Shown here piece after piece: positions 33,461 to 46,424 of a stretch of 64,000 nt of DNA (positions are counted from its first letter, which is position 1; each line of letters opens with the position of its first letter). A program made the translations under genes and the position numbers. Below the pieces are notes generated by a model, which was not told where the DNA came from, searched no databases, and worked only from the letters and a program-made list of their open reading frames with translations. This DNA comes from Mixophyes australis (Eukaryota > Chordata > Amphibia > Anura > Limnodynastidae): positions 365,512,124 to 365,576,123 of the forward strand of contig JAVHZZ010000002.1 in assembly GCA_036250195.1 (NCBI GenBank). Direction: 5' to 3'.

Positions 33461-34262
33461 GGGCCTGAGTCATTAAGGAACAATTTTGTGTGTATTGTCC
33501 GCAAACATTTTAAAGAAAAAAAATCACTCTGCATGCATGGCAAGTAATTCTATGCATGTTATTGATTGTATACTTTATTGTCGTCTGGACTGGACTGGAC
33601 GATATGCAACAAAACGCAGCCACATCCAAGTCATCCTTGAGTGCAAACGACACTTACTACAGCCTACGATTTTGGGGAGGGAACAGGGTGGGGAATGGGT
33701 GCATGCACATATAGTCAATGTACAACAAGGGCATTCCCGTGCAGCCACATCCAAATCACACTCAGACGCATGCAGAAGTACGCTGATTTTCTTCAGCTAG
33801 AGGTCTAGTCTAAGTCCTGAATACTAGTTATGACGCCTGAGTATGCATACTAAAACATGTGTTTGCTATCAGGAGCAACTTTAAAAATGCCTGCTATGTA
33901 CAGTAGACATTAAGAACACCTTAATAAATGCCCCCCCCCCCAAAAAAAAATAAAAAATAAATCATGTTTTAAAAAATCTCCATGTATAAATGACTATAAC
34001 ATTGGCATGTAACATTAATTGAATATATATATATTTTTTTTTTTCTGTGCGCTCTTTTGAGATTTTATGTTCCACATAGGCATTGTAAGTATCCTGCAGT
34101 GTCTGGTCTAGTAAAGCAGAGTAAGCTTACACCCATAGTCATCACCACATGTATCTTTAGATCCGTTCATTACTGACTTCAGGAGTATGCAGAGCCGAAT
34201 TATGTGCAATTTAAAACAAATGCACGCTTCGCTCAGTATGCGTGTCTTAATGACTCAGGCCC
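33461..34262. mobile_element. 802-bp non-autonomous relative of the GGGCCTGANTCATTAA family
   Basis: Ends GGGCCTGAGTCATTAAGGA and TTAATGACTCAGGCCC, flanked by AGT on both sides (33458-33460, 34263-34265). The interior differs from the short MITEs: it has 'gcagccacatccaa' twice (33618 and 33739), a C/A homopolymer block (33931-33950) and AT-rich runs. No ORF with transposase motifs. It shares phrases such as 'aaaacatgtgtttgc' with 47760. Confidence 0.8.
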
Positions 34263-34973
34263 AGTAAGGGAAGATGTGATAGCAAAGGGTACTCTGCTCA
34301 TTAGAGCTTACAATCTAGTGGGAGCTGGGCAGAGATGAGACGAAGAGTTCAGATCAGAGTGTAGATTAGGGCAATAGTGAGTGTGTACAAGTGTGAGTTT
34401 TGCATGGCTCTAGTAAAACAGTGGGTTTTCAGCAAGTTCAACCAATATTTAATCAAACATGTCTCCCATGAATAGCAAATATAGGAATGGAGAGCTCACC
34501 CTTGGAAACCCCATATTTCTTAAATCCAACAACCATTTATAATATAAATTTATATATATTGATATGTCAAATAATATTTGATTCTATTACTTTGCTGAAA
34601 GATTAATAGAAGCTTGAAACAAATTATTAATGCAGTTATGATTGGAAAATCAGCTGTAAAGGAATTTAAATTTAATTATATGTGGGAGAAATATTGGTTT
34701 AACATAAGAATAATTCTACAATAACTGAACATGGACGACAAGATAAGACAGTTGATGTTTATCTTCTGATAAGTTTTTGCCACACAAATTCACTTTCTCC
34801 AGAAATGATCTCTGTGAGACTGGTGAAAAATGCTGCAATTAAACCAATGATTTGTATGATGTTAAAGTATGAGTTGCTGGTGCTATTTTCTTTTCAGCTG
34901 TTGGTAAACTTTGGTTTTGTGAACTCACTGTCACTTTCTCAGGCCTCTTGCTATTGGCAGTCTGACCAGGGCC

Positions 34974-34986
34974 GTTGCTAAGCAAC
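34974..34986. promoter_or_regulatory. Palindromic RFX X-box-like site
   Basis: GTTGCTAAGCAAC: half-sites GTTGCT and AGCAAC around one base, close to the RFX consensus GTNRCC-N-RGYAAC. An ATTGG (inverted CCAAT) lies about 20 bp before it at 34953. Function is inferred from the motif alone. Confidence 0.35.
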
Positions 34987-35296
34987 CACCACTTGCCTTC
35001 AAAATATGCAGCTTAAAGGAAACCTCTTTTCAATTCCAAAACTAAAGGATTTGAAAGAGACAGTGCTTCGTTCAGAATAATTTCCATTTGAAATAAAAAT
35101 AATTTGGGGGATGGGAAATTACATTGGTGATTCTTTTATCTTGGTCCAGGCTCCTTCTCTTTCATTTCTGTTTTCACTTCACTTCTCATGTCTATCTCAC
35201 ACAAAGAGAGGTATTGTACAGTGTTCCCTAGACGCTTGAAGGACCTATTGTAGGTCATACAAAAGTATATGACAATCAACAAAATAATGTCCAAGG

Positions 35297-35298
<2 letters not shown>

Positions 35299-35350
<52 letters not shown>
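35299..35350. repeat. (AT)n microsatellite
   Basis: About 25 uninterrupted AT units, ending in an ACACGCACAC tract. Confidence 0.95.
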
Positions 35351-35352
<2 letters not shown>

Positions 35353-36439
35353 GCACACATATTTAGCTAGGTCACACCTTCATTGTAAAAATAAATAAAT
35401 AGAAAAATCAGAAGGCAATCAATCAAATGAAAATGTAATGTACGGTCATATGTAGATGTATATAACAAATTTGTAAGCTAACTAAAACTAAGTAAACTTC
35501 AGTTATTTGGATTAATACCTTCTTTGCACCTCAGCAAATAACTTAGACAAAGTATCACATATGCCTGAAATGAACGGTCTTTGTATGCCCTTGTCCATTG
35601 TACATCATTTCATCAGCGTTGAGTGTAAAGCTCTAAGTAATAAAGTATACAATGCATAACATACATAGAATTACATGCCAAGCAGCAAAGTGTCACAAGA
35701 AATTATACTGAAATGTAATCGTTTTAGGAATAGTTACAAACCTCCAATTGCTCCCTAGTCATAAACTTTAGGATAACTGGAAAATGACTGTCTAACCCTA
35801 TCCTAAGCTGAAACCAAAGATAGCCATGACCTTAACTGCCCGCAGGCAATCCTAATTCTAGATTTTAAATAAAAACAATTTTTTTAAAAAAATGTGAACT
35901 TTTTCTTTTTTGTTTATTTAGTACCAATATCTAGAATTCCAAAAAGCCAAATTTTATTTATCCTTACAAAATCTTTCAATGAGTCACCTAATTGGATAAA
36001 TTATTCAATCAATCAGAGTTCATAGAAGAGACTAGATAAAACTATATTATCTGAGAATCTTTAAGTTTGCACTATCCCAGCACTAGATATAGGGGAGGGA
36101 TTTCTCTTATATAGACTGCTCTCTGACAATCTCTCAGGGTTTGCTGGGATAAAAACGTTCCTCTGACAAGTTCTAGGTCTTTGTTGGGATTATCAACTTA
36201 AATTCTGGAACTGAATTTAAAATGGCAATGTAAGTCGAACACATTCATTGAATATGGTAAATGTATGACAAACATTTGATGTATGTCCAATGTGTGACAT
36301 GTACACTGAAAGTGCTTGACAGACATGGAAACAATCATAACAAACATCCTCAAAGAGGTTTAAGACATTTGAACTTTCCTCATAATGTTTTAAACTTTGC
36401 TTAAGTTTGACTAACTAGTTCAAGAATCATTTTCTAAAC

Positions 36440-37085
36440 TGTTCAAGTATCTGTAGCGACCAAAACACCATAGTCTTCTACTAACATACAAGGCCATCAA
36501 CAAAATTGCACCAACATACATTTCTTCCCTTGTCTCAAAATATCTCCCAACTCAGCACCTCCGTTCTGCACAAAATCTGTGTCTTACTTCCACTCTCATC
36601 ACCTCCTCCCATTCTCGGTTTCCGCTTTGTGGAATTCCCTCCCTCGCACTACAAGACTTTCCTCTAGTTGTCAAACCTTCTAGCATTCTCTGAAAACCCA
36701 CCTCTTTAGACACACTTATAATATTCCTCTACAACCCTCTTAATCTCCCTTGGTTACCCTATTACCACCCTCTGTACAGCTAACACAAGACAACAACACT
36801 CTGACCAACATAGTTGTGTGACTGAACATAGGGGCCACTAAATACTTTTTTACATTTGCATTCTAGCTGGACCAATGTGCAATATGATGTAGCACTTACC
36901 CATATGTATCAAACTCCCATTGTCCCATAGATTGTAAGCTTGTGGGCAGGGCCCTCTTACCTCTCTGTCTGTATGTATTAGCCAGTATTGTTTTATTACT
37001 GCTTGTTCACGATTGTAAAGCACTACAGAATCTACTGGTGCTACATAAATAAATGTTGATGATGATGATGATGATGAAGATAATG
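36440..37085 (+). pseudogene. L2-clade LINE 3' end
   Basis: The plus strand reads, over frame changes, [22 protein letters not shown] text, then 'tttgtggaattccctccctcgc' (LWNSLP-type) and the C-terminal tail, followed by a 3' UTR similar to that of the LINE at 26424-26830 ('cccatagattgtaagcttg', 'gcagggccctctta') and a (GAT)n tail at 37060-37085. It is a 5'-truncated insertion of the same or a close subfamily. Confidence 0.8.
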
Positions 37086-40000
37086 ATGATAGTGGCTATA
37101 AAGAGCTGAGAGGTGCTGACTTTGTCACCCCACCTCCACTAAAATGTAAGATCCAGATACTTAGCAGGTGAGGGACAAGTCATTGTGAATGGGTTTCTAT
37201 AGAATTAAATAAATAACTAAATAAGTAATACAAACCTCCATTTGTCCTGCCAAAGTTGTACCAACCCAGCACCCAAAGTAAAATACTAACACTAGACTTA
37301 AAACCTCCTAAATAAGCTTGACTGTAACCTCAACTCAATGTGAAGCTCTATTGTGATGTTTTAAATATGGGATTTTATTTTACACTTGAAACTAGACCCA
37401 TGAAGAGACTAAATACAGCTGGAGGAACTTATTTTCCTCCTGAGTTTCCTCTTTAAAGCCCACCACAATCAGGAGCAGGCTCAGTAGTGAGGGAAACCAA
37501 ACTTCATGCAACATCTTCTCTGTATGCATGCCATGTATCCGCTTTGACGATTCTGTGAAGGAGTAGAGGAGTAGAGGAGTATGGCATTTGTACTTTGTCT
37601 GCAAAATCAACAAAATACACAACAATATGCATCTCAGATGATATATATTTGTTGACAAAAAAGGATTTCATGCCACAAATTCAAAGAGAAACAGAAGAAG
37701 ATATTTTGCACACAATAAACTGTCTACCATTTTAAACCAGCATTATTCTAAAATAATGCATATTGTTTAAAAAAAATGTATGTTTGACATAGGCATTTGA
37801 CATATAAAACATGGATAGTTCCATATCTGAGAGATGTTTTGACCAAGTTTTGCCCTACCATCACATCCCTAATGTTTTCACAATCTAGCCACTAGTAAAT
37901 ATATTCCATTTTCCATTGGACCAGTAAACAATACGCAAAAATATATTGGCGAAAAAAAATTAAAGATTTAAAATATAGTAAAAAATATGGTATAATATGG
38001 TATTTATTCCCTATATAACATACAATATATGGATGTGTAATCAAGATAAGAAGCCTAATGCCAGTCATTAATGTTTTAGTAACACACTTTTAGGTGCCTG
38101 AAATCCTAAATCCATTTAAATAAAAACAGCATGGAATAAATATTAACTATTAGTCTGTTTGTAGACTTGTGACAACCTGACTTGACATATAGATGCATAA
38201 TTCAGTTTCCTGAGCCTTTCCTGGAATGAAATGTGGTTGCTACAGTAAGAAAATAATTAAATATAGAGCTGGAAGTGCAAACAGGAGCTCATGTGTGATC
38301 TGCAGGTGTTCAGAAAGATTGGCTGAATTATGAAAACAGGGCTGTTTCTGCATTAGCATCAAAGCACCAGACGGAATAACAACCCAATTCATTACGCAAG
38401 TGTTGTTAAAACCCAATTACTTTAATGGTATTCATTCCTGGAATCGTTGGAAGGAAAACATGAGTACAATTTGTTGTTGAAACTTCAGGAAGTGCCCAAT
38501 GAACACAAATAGCCTGACAAGTGACGTCTATAAGAACAAAGTTTAGCAAATAATACGTTTTAAGCTTTTTCATATCCGTAAATACAAATTGAAATGGTAA
38601 TAGACTGCAGTAATTACTATGAATAAGATTGATAAATATATTTGTTTATTTAATCTGGTAATTTTGTCTAGTTATGGCTCTGCGAACTGATAAATAGTTA
38701 CAATTTTGTTAGAAGAGAAATGAAAAAGGGAAAAACAACATGAACGATCAATTTTTTCAATAGGCATGAAAATAAAAGATAACTAAAATTTGGGGACATT
38801 AAGGAAAACTGTCTGCAAAGAACAGGTTAGCGTAATAAAATAAGAGTAATAAAACTACTTTAAGCAGATTGCTAGTTTGCTTTATTTTTCAATTTATTTA
38901 ATTTGCATATCAAAGATTGTAAACTCGTATCTTACGCTGGCATTAATCTTATTTATTTGATCTCCTTGGTAATTTTTATTCTGTTCATTTGTCTGTAAAG
39001 TTTGCTGTACATTTTATTGCTATATGAATAAATACATAACCTACCCATCATAGCCTACTTTCATTTATACATTTATAGATTTGTCTCTTCACTATTTTCA
39101 TTCCTGTAATTATTTGACATTTTACCTATATTTAGGGATGTGATAGCTCTGGTTCAGCAGAGAGACTAGTTAGCCATTATTCTAATCTACTGAGATCTCT
39201 AAAATACTTATTCTCTTTTCTATTCTCATTTTCTCACCACTCATATTGGTGGGTGCAGGGTTGGTGTTGCCATTTCCAGCACACACCTGCTAGAAATTTC
39301 CGCATGTGCAGCTTCACCACACTGAAGACTCTCGGTGTGCCTTTTCCAATAACTGCTGTGTTCAGAGCAGGGACTTGGAAGTTAAGGGAGAAGGTGCCCG
39401 ACAAATAGTTTGTCAGTGCAGGTGGGTTGGCGGGGAGCCTCATGCTGCGTTTATCAGGCTTAACCTGTTCCACTGGCCCTGGGTATATGTAAATGCAGTG
39501 AGGAATATTTCTGATAACTGTTATACAGATTACTGATTCTGTCATTTTTTGCACACTTTAAATGAGTGCAAATTAAGAAATGGGCAATTCCACCTTTTCT
39601 TCATAGTCACAAATGGACAGTTAACAGTCGAAATTCCCTACTTAACAAACACACACACTAGCATTCATATTATATTAATATATTAATCTCCCATAACACT
39701 TACATGCTCTTGGACTGTGTGGGAATTGAAGAAGGAATGAGAGGAGGAAACAGAAGAGGAGATGGAGGTATATTTAACCCTGTGAAGAGGTGTTTGGCAG
39801 GGGACTTACCTAATCATCGACATCAGGATGTGTGTAAGCCTACTTCCTTTTAAGTGTCCTTCAGCATTGGTGACAGCGAATTGGAAATTACTCACTGCTA
39901 GCCAATTGATGGCCAGGACAGTGAGCCAATCTGGGTTCACCTCAGGCCATTTGAACTTTTGGCGCTGATATTTAGTTGTCGTGAGAAGCCGGGTTTCAGT

Positions 40001-41175
40001 TCGACGGTGGAGACAGACCAGGAAGAAGCATCGGAGAGACGACATCAAGCAAGAAGATGTCGGACCCATGAAGAAGTACAGGGGCAGACCCTTGAGGACA
40101 GTGGAAGCACAGTTAATTCAGGATTAGCCTGTGGACAAAATTAATTCAGGCACTAAGACTGTGGAGACAAACTTTGGCACTACGCCTGACACCAATAGGA
40201 GGCAGCTCTGTGACTTTGTCCAGTCTGACCCAATTTGCCCATTTAAATCCAGGTGGCTATTCTGAAGTGGTCTCTTATAGACCAATAAGTATACCTTTAT
40301 TGAGCCCTTGCCCTCAATCATCAGGCCCCCATTAAAGGTAAGTGTTTGAGGTGCTTCCCTTTACAGGATCCAGGAGTAAGGCCCAAATTAAATGTAAGCT
40401 TTTGGTATCTGATATTGTAACTTGTTGTCTGTTTTCTGTGGATTGGTCTATTGGAATTGTGGAGATTGTAGAAAGGGTAGTGCACTACATGTAGTACTAG
40501 GAGTTAAATTTGCGCAGCATACTGTTCATGTAGAATGTTGTTAGGACCAGGGCGCTGCAGTTGTATCACCCGCTTTAGCTAGCACTAAAGCGGGTGATAC
40601 ACGCTAGCATGGTAGACAACCCTGTGGGTAGGCTGTTGTGTGTCGCCCTTTACCCAGATACTGATCCTGGAAGTTGCAGACAACTATCAAGAGGAGACAG
40701 TGATTACCTTGTGAATATCATTCGATTTTGTCTCTATTGGTGAAGCCCTCATCAGTATATCGGTGAGTAAGATGTTCAGGCAGGAGACTAATTTGAGGAG
40801 TCGGTAATAGGAGTGAAAAGGATCCCTGTAGGGTCTCTACTTCTGGCCATCAACCCTGACACATCCTTCTTTCCACTTTATATTATTGAGCTCCAATAAT
40901 TGTTGTGTTTTTTCCCTTAGACTGAAGTGATTTGGAAGAGTTGCTGATGGAGCGGCATGACTGATGGGTGAACCAATTGGAAAAAGTTCTGTTACAGCCT
41001 GCAGATGGCAGATATTTATGTTTGCAAGATAAAGTCCCTTAATATGTTGACACCATTGACTGTGGCCTACATCTAAACCAAACACCAAATTATGTATATT
41101 GATTTTAAATTAATTGTACACACTATAATCATTAAAATATTCATGCTAACTAGATATTTTAACATCTTACCATGC
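37086..41175. other. No gene seen; candidate conserved block 38150-38540
   Basis: AT-rich with (GAT)n/(ATGATG) at the start. 38150-38540 contains few repeat signs and homeodomain-like ATTA cores plus ATTACGCAA (C/EBP-like) near 38390. 39230-40400 is more GC-balanced, with short open frames but no recognisable protein; an origin in an LTR or other element is possible. A perfect hairpin lies at 40563-40600. Confidence 0.35.
40563..40600. other. Perfect 16-bp stem-loop
   Basis: GTATCACCCGCTTTAG and CTAAAGCGGGTGATAC are exact inverses with a 6-base loop (CTAGCA). Probably a repeat relic; no neighbouring gene explains it. Confidence 0.6.
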
Positions 41176-41180
41176 TTCCC

Positions 41181-42487
41181 TGTAACGCTTCAGTACCGCA
41201 AGTAGTACCTGTCCCGTTACCCGCATTTCATTTATCTGGAAACTGCCATGTTCCAGCATTAGACTAACTTCATTCATTCAGCTATATTCAGATCTGTGTA
41301 TGTGCAAGCCTATTGCACTTCAGGACCTCCTCCCTCTTTTTCATTGGCTAAGCACTTCTGGAGCTCTATTTAAACCTCCTGGATTCACCTGTCTGATGCC
41401 TGTTCTTCAAGCTCACTTCCTGTAGCCTGTGGTTCTGGTTCCTGTTCTCCTCGTGGTTTGCCTGTGTTCCAGTCTGCTCTCAGTCTCCTGCTGTGTTGAA
41501 CTATTGCTGCTCTAGCACTGCTACTACCATCTCCAGTGTACTTCATTGTGACAGCTTCAGTTCTCTCATCGCTACCACTCAGAGCTGCTACTACACCTGT
41601 GACTCATCAGCTGTTACTACGGGTTACCTCCGTTACTTCAGTTTGCTCTCAGTCTCCTGCTGTGTTGAACTATTACTGCTTCAGCAATGCTACTACCAGT
41701 GTACTTTATCGCGACAGCTTCAGTTCTCTCATCGCTACCACTCAGAGCCGCTGCTACTATTGTGACTCATCAGCTGTTACTACGAGTTACCCCCGCTACT
41801 TCGGTCTGCTCTCAGTCTCCTGCTGTGTTGAACTATTGCTGCTCCAGTACTAATATTACCCTCTCAACTGTACTTCATCGTGACAGCTCCAGTTCTTTAA
41901 CCGCCACCACACAGAGCCGCTACTACTACTGTGACTCATCGGCTGTTACTACGAGTTACCTTCACCACGTCAGTTTACTCTCAGTCTCCCGCTGTACTGA
42001 ACTATTGCTGCTCTAGTACTTCTATACCATCTCTGATGTACTTCATCATGACAGCTCCAGTTCTCTAACCGCTATCACTGTGAGCCGCAACTGCCTTGGT
42101 GACTCATTGGCTGTTCTCCCTCAGCTACCTCTGCTTTCCCGTGTGTACTCAGCATACTCCAGTGCTGTACTTCCGCTGTTCCAGTATCTCTATCAATCAC
42201 CATTGGATACACCATTGTTACAGCCTCTGCTTTTCCTCATTGTACCACAGGACATCTATTCTCCTTGTGTCTCATTTGTCTCTACCCGTGTTACCTGGCT
42301 CCTACACACCGTTCTGCTGTTCACCCACTCACAGGACCGCAACCTGCAGGTTTGGTGCCGCTAAATCCATACCTCCTTGCGGGGGTTTCTGGTTAAACCA
42401 CCTGCCTGTTAGACTCCACGCCTGTGGGTGGGCTAAGCCATGTCCAGCAGAGCATAGAGATCAATTTTCCATAAGCCAACCGTGACA
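41181..42487 (+). mobile_element. Solo LTR, 1307 bp, with 5-bp target duplication
   Basis: It starts TGTAACGCTTCAG and ends CAACCGTGACA. TTCCC precedes it (41176-41180) and TTCCC follows it (42488-42492). An inverted-CCAAT (ATTGGCTAAG, 41344) and a TATA-like CTATTTAAACC (41366) about 20 bp apart suggest a U3 promoter on the plus strand, with transcription starting near 41395. No internal coding region or second LTR is in the window, so this is the product of LTR-LTR recombination. The TGT...ACA ends and 5-bp duplication are common in Gypsy-type elements, but class is not proven. Confidence 0.8.
41465..42140 (+). repeat. ~167-bp tandem repeat inside the LTR, about 4 units
   Basis: The phrase 'ctctcagtctcctgctgt' or a close variant begins at 41477, 41646, 41809 and 41978 (spacing 169, 163, 169). 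Each unit has 'actcatc.gctgttactac'. A fifth, poorer unit may follow to 42300. CT-rich, giving long but meaningless Ser/Leu/Tyr-rich frames. Confidence 0.85.
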
Positions 42488-42492
42488 TTCCC

Positions 42493-43672
42493 ATAACAAT
42501 TCCAATAAATAAGCCCATGTCTATGGACATCTGTATGTTCTCCCCATGTTTGCGACACCCTCACAGTAAGCACCGGACACTGATAGAGAAGTAGCAGCCA
42601 ACAGCTTCTTACCTTTGCAGCTGCCAGCCTCAGGTTCAGTGATTGGCTTAGATAATGGTGCTGGGCTATGATGTCACTGCCCAGCACTACTCTCCCTGAC
42701 TGAAGGGAGCAGGTGATGTCACACCACCCTCCAGCCTGCTAAGGTAAGAAGCAGTGGGTGAAGGAGGGGGGGCACAGCATTCTGAGGAGAGGGACACAAC
42801 TCCTGGGATGCCAGCGATGATTTAGAGTAGTGGAATTACTGGCAATCGGATTCCATAACTGTTTTACTGCACTTGACAAAAAACAGGAAGTATAATGTGC
42901 CTTTCATAAACTGTACAGACTTATGACAATTGTTTTCCAGTTTCAGAAATATGAAAGTCCTACGAAACATGTTTCTAAACACTCTAGCATATGATGTGAT
43001 ATTGTCAGAAAAAAATCTATTGTGTAAGAAGATAAAAATAAAGTTTGTTTAAAATATAAACATTTCACTGTCCAATATTTCCTTAGTGCAAAAGAGACAT
43101 ATTTTACAGACGGCATGTCTAACAGACACATTCATTTATTTTCAGACATTCTTAGCTCCACATAAATTATGATAAATATGTTGCATCAGGCAAGGCACAT
43201 GGTAACTGATCAAGGTAAAGATATGAATGATTAAACTTTGTTATTTGTGGTATGACAGCTTGGTCATAAATATCAGTTAGTATTACTGTATGTCTGCAAA
43301 ATTGGTGTGCTGACATGGTGATGTAATACAAGGCTAGGCATCATTCTATAAACACTAACTATAAAAGGAATACTGCACAGTTCTCGCAATCCTTCACATT
43401 GTAAATATGCTGTTCAACGAAGTCTTACAATTAAAGAATGAAATTCCGTTCATAACATGACACTATTAAAATCAGCTGGAAATATTTAAACCTCATCTAA
43501 ACTTTTGGCTCTGGTACATAAGGTGGATAGAATTTAGCTAGTCCCCACTGCTTGTCATAGGCTTACATTTTGAAACCTTTATGAACTAGACTACTGTCAG
43601 TAAGTATCCTGCAATTCATTCTGCATGGCAGATAGCGTGATCAGGACCAATAAACAACAGACATACTTGCCT
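42493..43672. other. No gene seen
   Basis: 42526-42556 carries a scrap of the SINE core ('tgtatgttctccccatgttt'). The rest is unclassified AT-rich sequence. Confidence 0.4.
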
Positions 43673-43949
43673 ACTCTCCCGGAATTTCCGTGAGGCTCCT
43701 GAATTTCGGGGAGTCCTCCTGGGCTCACGGAAGAGTAGGCAAACCTCCAGGATCCTATAAAACGCAGAAATTCAGCTTAATTGCGTCATTAAGCCCCTTC
43801 CTCGCTATTCACTACCTTGAATTTCTGTAATTTTAGTGGGGCCGGGGGTATAGTGACGCAACGACATCGACACGCCCCCTCCTACCCTCTGTCACATGAC
43901 CTGTACTCCAGGATCTCCCGGAGTACAGTTTTGAAAAGTAGGCAAATAT
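43673..43949. mobile_element. MITE, ATACTTGCC family, 277 bp
   Basis: Left ATACTTGCCTACTCTCCCGG, right TAGGCAAATAT. Inner blocks 'ctcccgg' are inverted at both ends. A related copy is at 46425-46713 and a right-end scrap at 46960-47032. Target duplication length is not settled (AC/AC here, GC/GC in the other copy). Confidence 0.65.
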
Positions 43950-44589
43950 ACAATTAGCATTACATGATGTTTTTCATGGTGAGTTCACAATGTCACTCAA
44001 GAAAGCATGAATTGCATACAAGTATATCCACTTTCCTTCTTACTATCATATTTGGGTGCACAAGATTATATATTAAAAAATAATTGAGCCATATATTAGA
44101 ATATATTTTTTTCCTAAAAATGACATTTAAAAGACCAGGGGAATGAAAGACAAACCTTGGTAAATACAAAATATCTATGAAACATGCAGCTGCAAAACAA
44201 TTACACAGCAATATACCCTTCATACAACCAGGAAGATTGCCATACTGACTGCCTGCTATTTTTCAAGGGTATGGTCATATAGTTGTGACTAATGCTTTGC
44301 GATTGGCTCATTAACTGTGACTGGTTTGGTTCTACTATAGGTATTTCTTTTTGTCCGAATTATGTGTGAATCAGGTGATAGAAGCATAATATACAATATT
44401 TTGCCCATTTTCCATTTACTTGCAGTGCTTTTCTGTTGGATATTTCAGGGATGGTGGCAGTGGCATTACTGGTAGTGGCATCTCTATTTCTGTTAACAAT
44501 GCCATTTGCAATCCCATCCCTCAAACCCAGTAACCAAGCTATATTTATTTTTATCCTTCTCCTCATATTAAAACTCTTTCAAAGTCCTG
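43950..44589. other. No gene seen
   Basis: AT-rich; no recognisable features. Confidence 0.4.
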
Positions 44590-45020
44590 CCTCAAATCAT
44601 TTACTGAATCTGCCTTACCTTACTAAAGACACAATCAAAATACTAACTAATTCTCTCAGTATCTCCAACCTATTATTATATCATTGCAACATTATACACA
44701 CCTCTATCTACTATTAAGTTGGCACCACTTTAACTCATCTAGAATTACAAATAGTCTCCCCTACTTTATTCACTCTCGCAGTTACTGCATTGGCTGCCTA
44801 TTTCTGCCAAAATGCTGCACCAGCCAAGCTCTCCTATCTTCTATATAGCCATATATATCACTATTTTTTTTACTTGCCAAAGGCTCGCCTCTTTTATCAA
44901 CAGTTTTCTCAAACAATGGTTCCCTCCTGCAAGACCTACATTGCAAGGAGCAAACATTCATGTACAGTTATTTCTATAGACCACCCAGATGTGCACAATG
45001 TCCAAGGGAAATTTATATCC
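44590..45020 (+). pseudogene. Old LINE reverse transcriptase remnant
   Basis: Plus strand: LPYLTKDTIKILTNSLSISN near 44611-44670 resembles the segment [18 protein letters not shown] of the LINE at 26834-29071. Further on, 'ttactgcattggctgcctat' reads LLHWLPISAK, matching its LHWLPV motif, in another frame. Spacing between the two agrees with that LINE. Many shifts; it looks much older than the 26-30 kb copy. Confidence 0.55.
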
Positions 45021-46424
45021 AAGTGAAATTTATTTTTCATTTTATACATGTCCCCAAAACATCCATATTTATGATACCACAGAAGCAGCCACAAACCTAA
45101 AAAGCAGTTTCACTGGTGTTACATATTCACATAAACGTGATTTACCTGTTTAACCGCAATTGTCCTTATAAGCAACTTTGCAGTGAGATGAGGAATGATT
45201 GGCATCTTGTAGAAGAACTGCAGTTTCCTTCAAATTCAAGGTAGCTCTTGTGGAGTCCCAGGAGAGCAGGGTACTCTCTCGAATCCTACCCACTTCCTAG
45301 AGAAGTGGGCGGGATGGCGGTATCTATGTTGCGATTCTCAGTGAATCACATAATTTTGGCCTCACCCCCCATACTTACACTTCACACCATCCTTTCACTT
45401 CACCTCCCCTTCGGGATCTCCAAGAGGTGAGAAGCAAAAAGTCGTTAAGTATGTACATTATGCCTTTCTTGTCTCTGCTGTCAAATGACCACATTTTGTG
45501 ATTTCATAATTAGTCATTTTGTCAAACTATTTATTCTACAAATTTTTGGAGTACATTTTGCACTATTGTGCTTGTAAGTGTGTTTTTTCTCTGTTTTCTC
45601 CGACACATCTATTTCCTTGACTTTCATGTATTACCACACTTTATTTTATACAAAAGAGAAAATGACATATACTGTACCACGCTCCACATTCCATGCCCTC
45701 AGGAAGTTCACAGCTGCATTTACTTCTTTGTTTTAAGTTCCATATCTTTTCATGATCCCAAGCACTTCTTAGAGGATTGCACTCTGACCAAACTGTAGCA
45801 TTGGGATCATTCTTCAGGGAAAAAGGTCAACAATATTGTTGATCTTGCTCACTAGTTTGAAGTCTTCTTGATACTCTGAGAATTTCAACACTTTAACACT
45901 TTAAATTTCATTAAGGTATTTCTGTGGTGTAGTCTGCATTTTGATATTTTAAGACATTACTGGCAATCTAATGACATATAACAGAGCCTTTTAAATATGA
46001 ATCAATCACTTTTTTTCTGTGACACAAATAGAGAATAATTTGATGGCATAACTGATGCAATCCAACTACCCCACATGTGTGCTAGACACACTAGATTATG
46101 TTGCAATGAGACCCTTCCCCTCCCTGCCCATGTAACTAATTGCAGCATTGATGGTGCTTAGCCAGAGGTATAGACCCTGATGATTGGTGGCTACTGCTAC
46201 AATGTAGGAGAGGATGAGCCCACTAGTGGTAGTGACACAGTATAGCAAACAAATAGTTAAAGCAGACCTGTCAACAAGGATAAATTCTACAGTTCAGCAG
46301 TCTGTAATAGTGAAGATCATGCAGTTAATAGTAGTGCAGGATTTGTAATAATGGATAGTTGTCACTGGTGTAAACTGCTGAGCAATGTTAGAACATAGAC
46401 CGGAGCCTCATATGCACAAAATGC
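45021..46424. other. No gene seen
   Basis: 45240-45320 has a GC-rich inverted piece ('ccacttcctagagaagtggg'); otherwise unclassified. Confidence 0.35.

Larger units (their letters stand above)
34266..36435. other. No gene seen; possible regulatory block at 34760-35080
   Basis: Mostly AT-rich; (AT)n at 35299-35350. 34760-35080 is less repetitive and includes an X-box-like palindrome and a CCAAT-type motif. A loose 51-bp repeat is seen at 36118-36200 ('ctctgacaa', 'gctgggat'). Confidence 0.35.

Noticed and set aside
41493..42485. Overlapping Ser/Leu/Tyr-rich ORFs of 90-129 codons
   Set aside because: They follow the 167-bp tandem repeat inside an LTR, in several frames at once, and lack Met-led conserved motifs.
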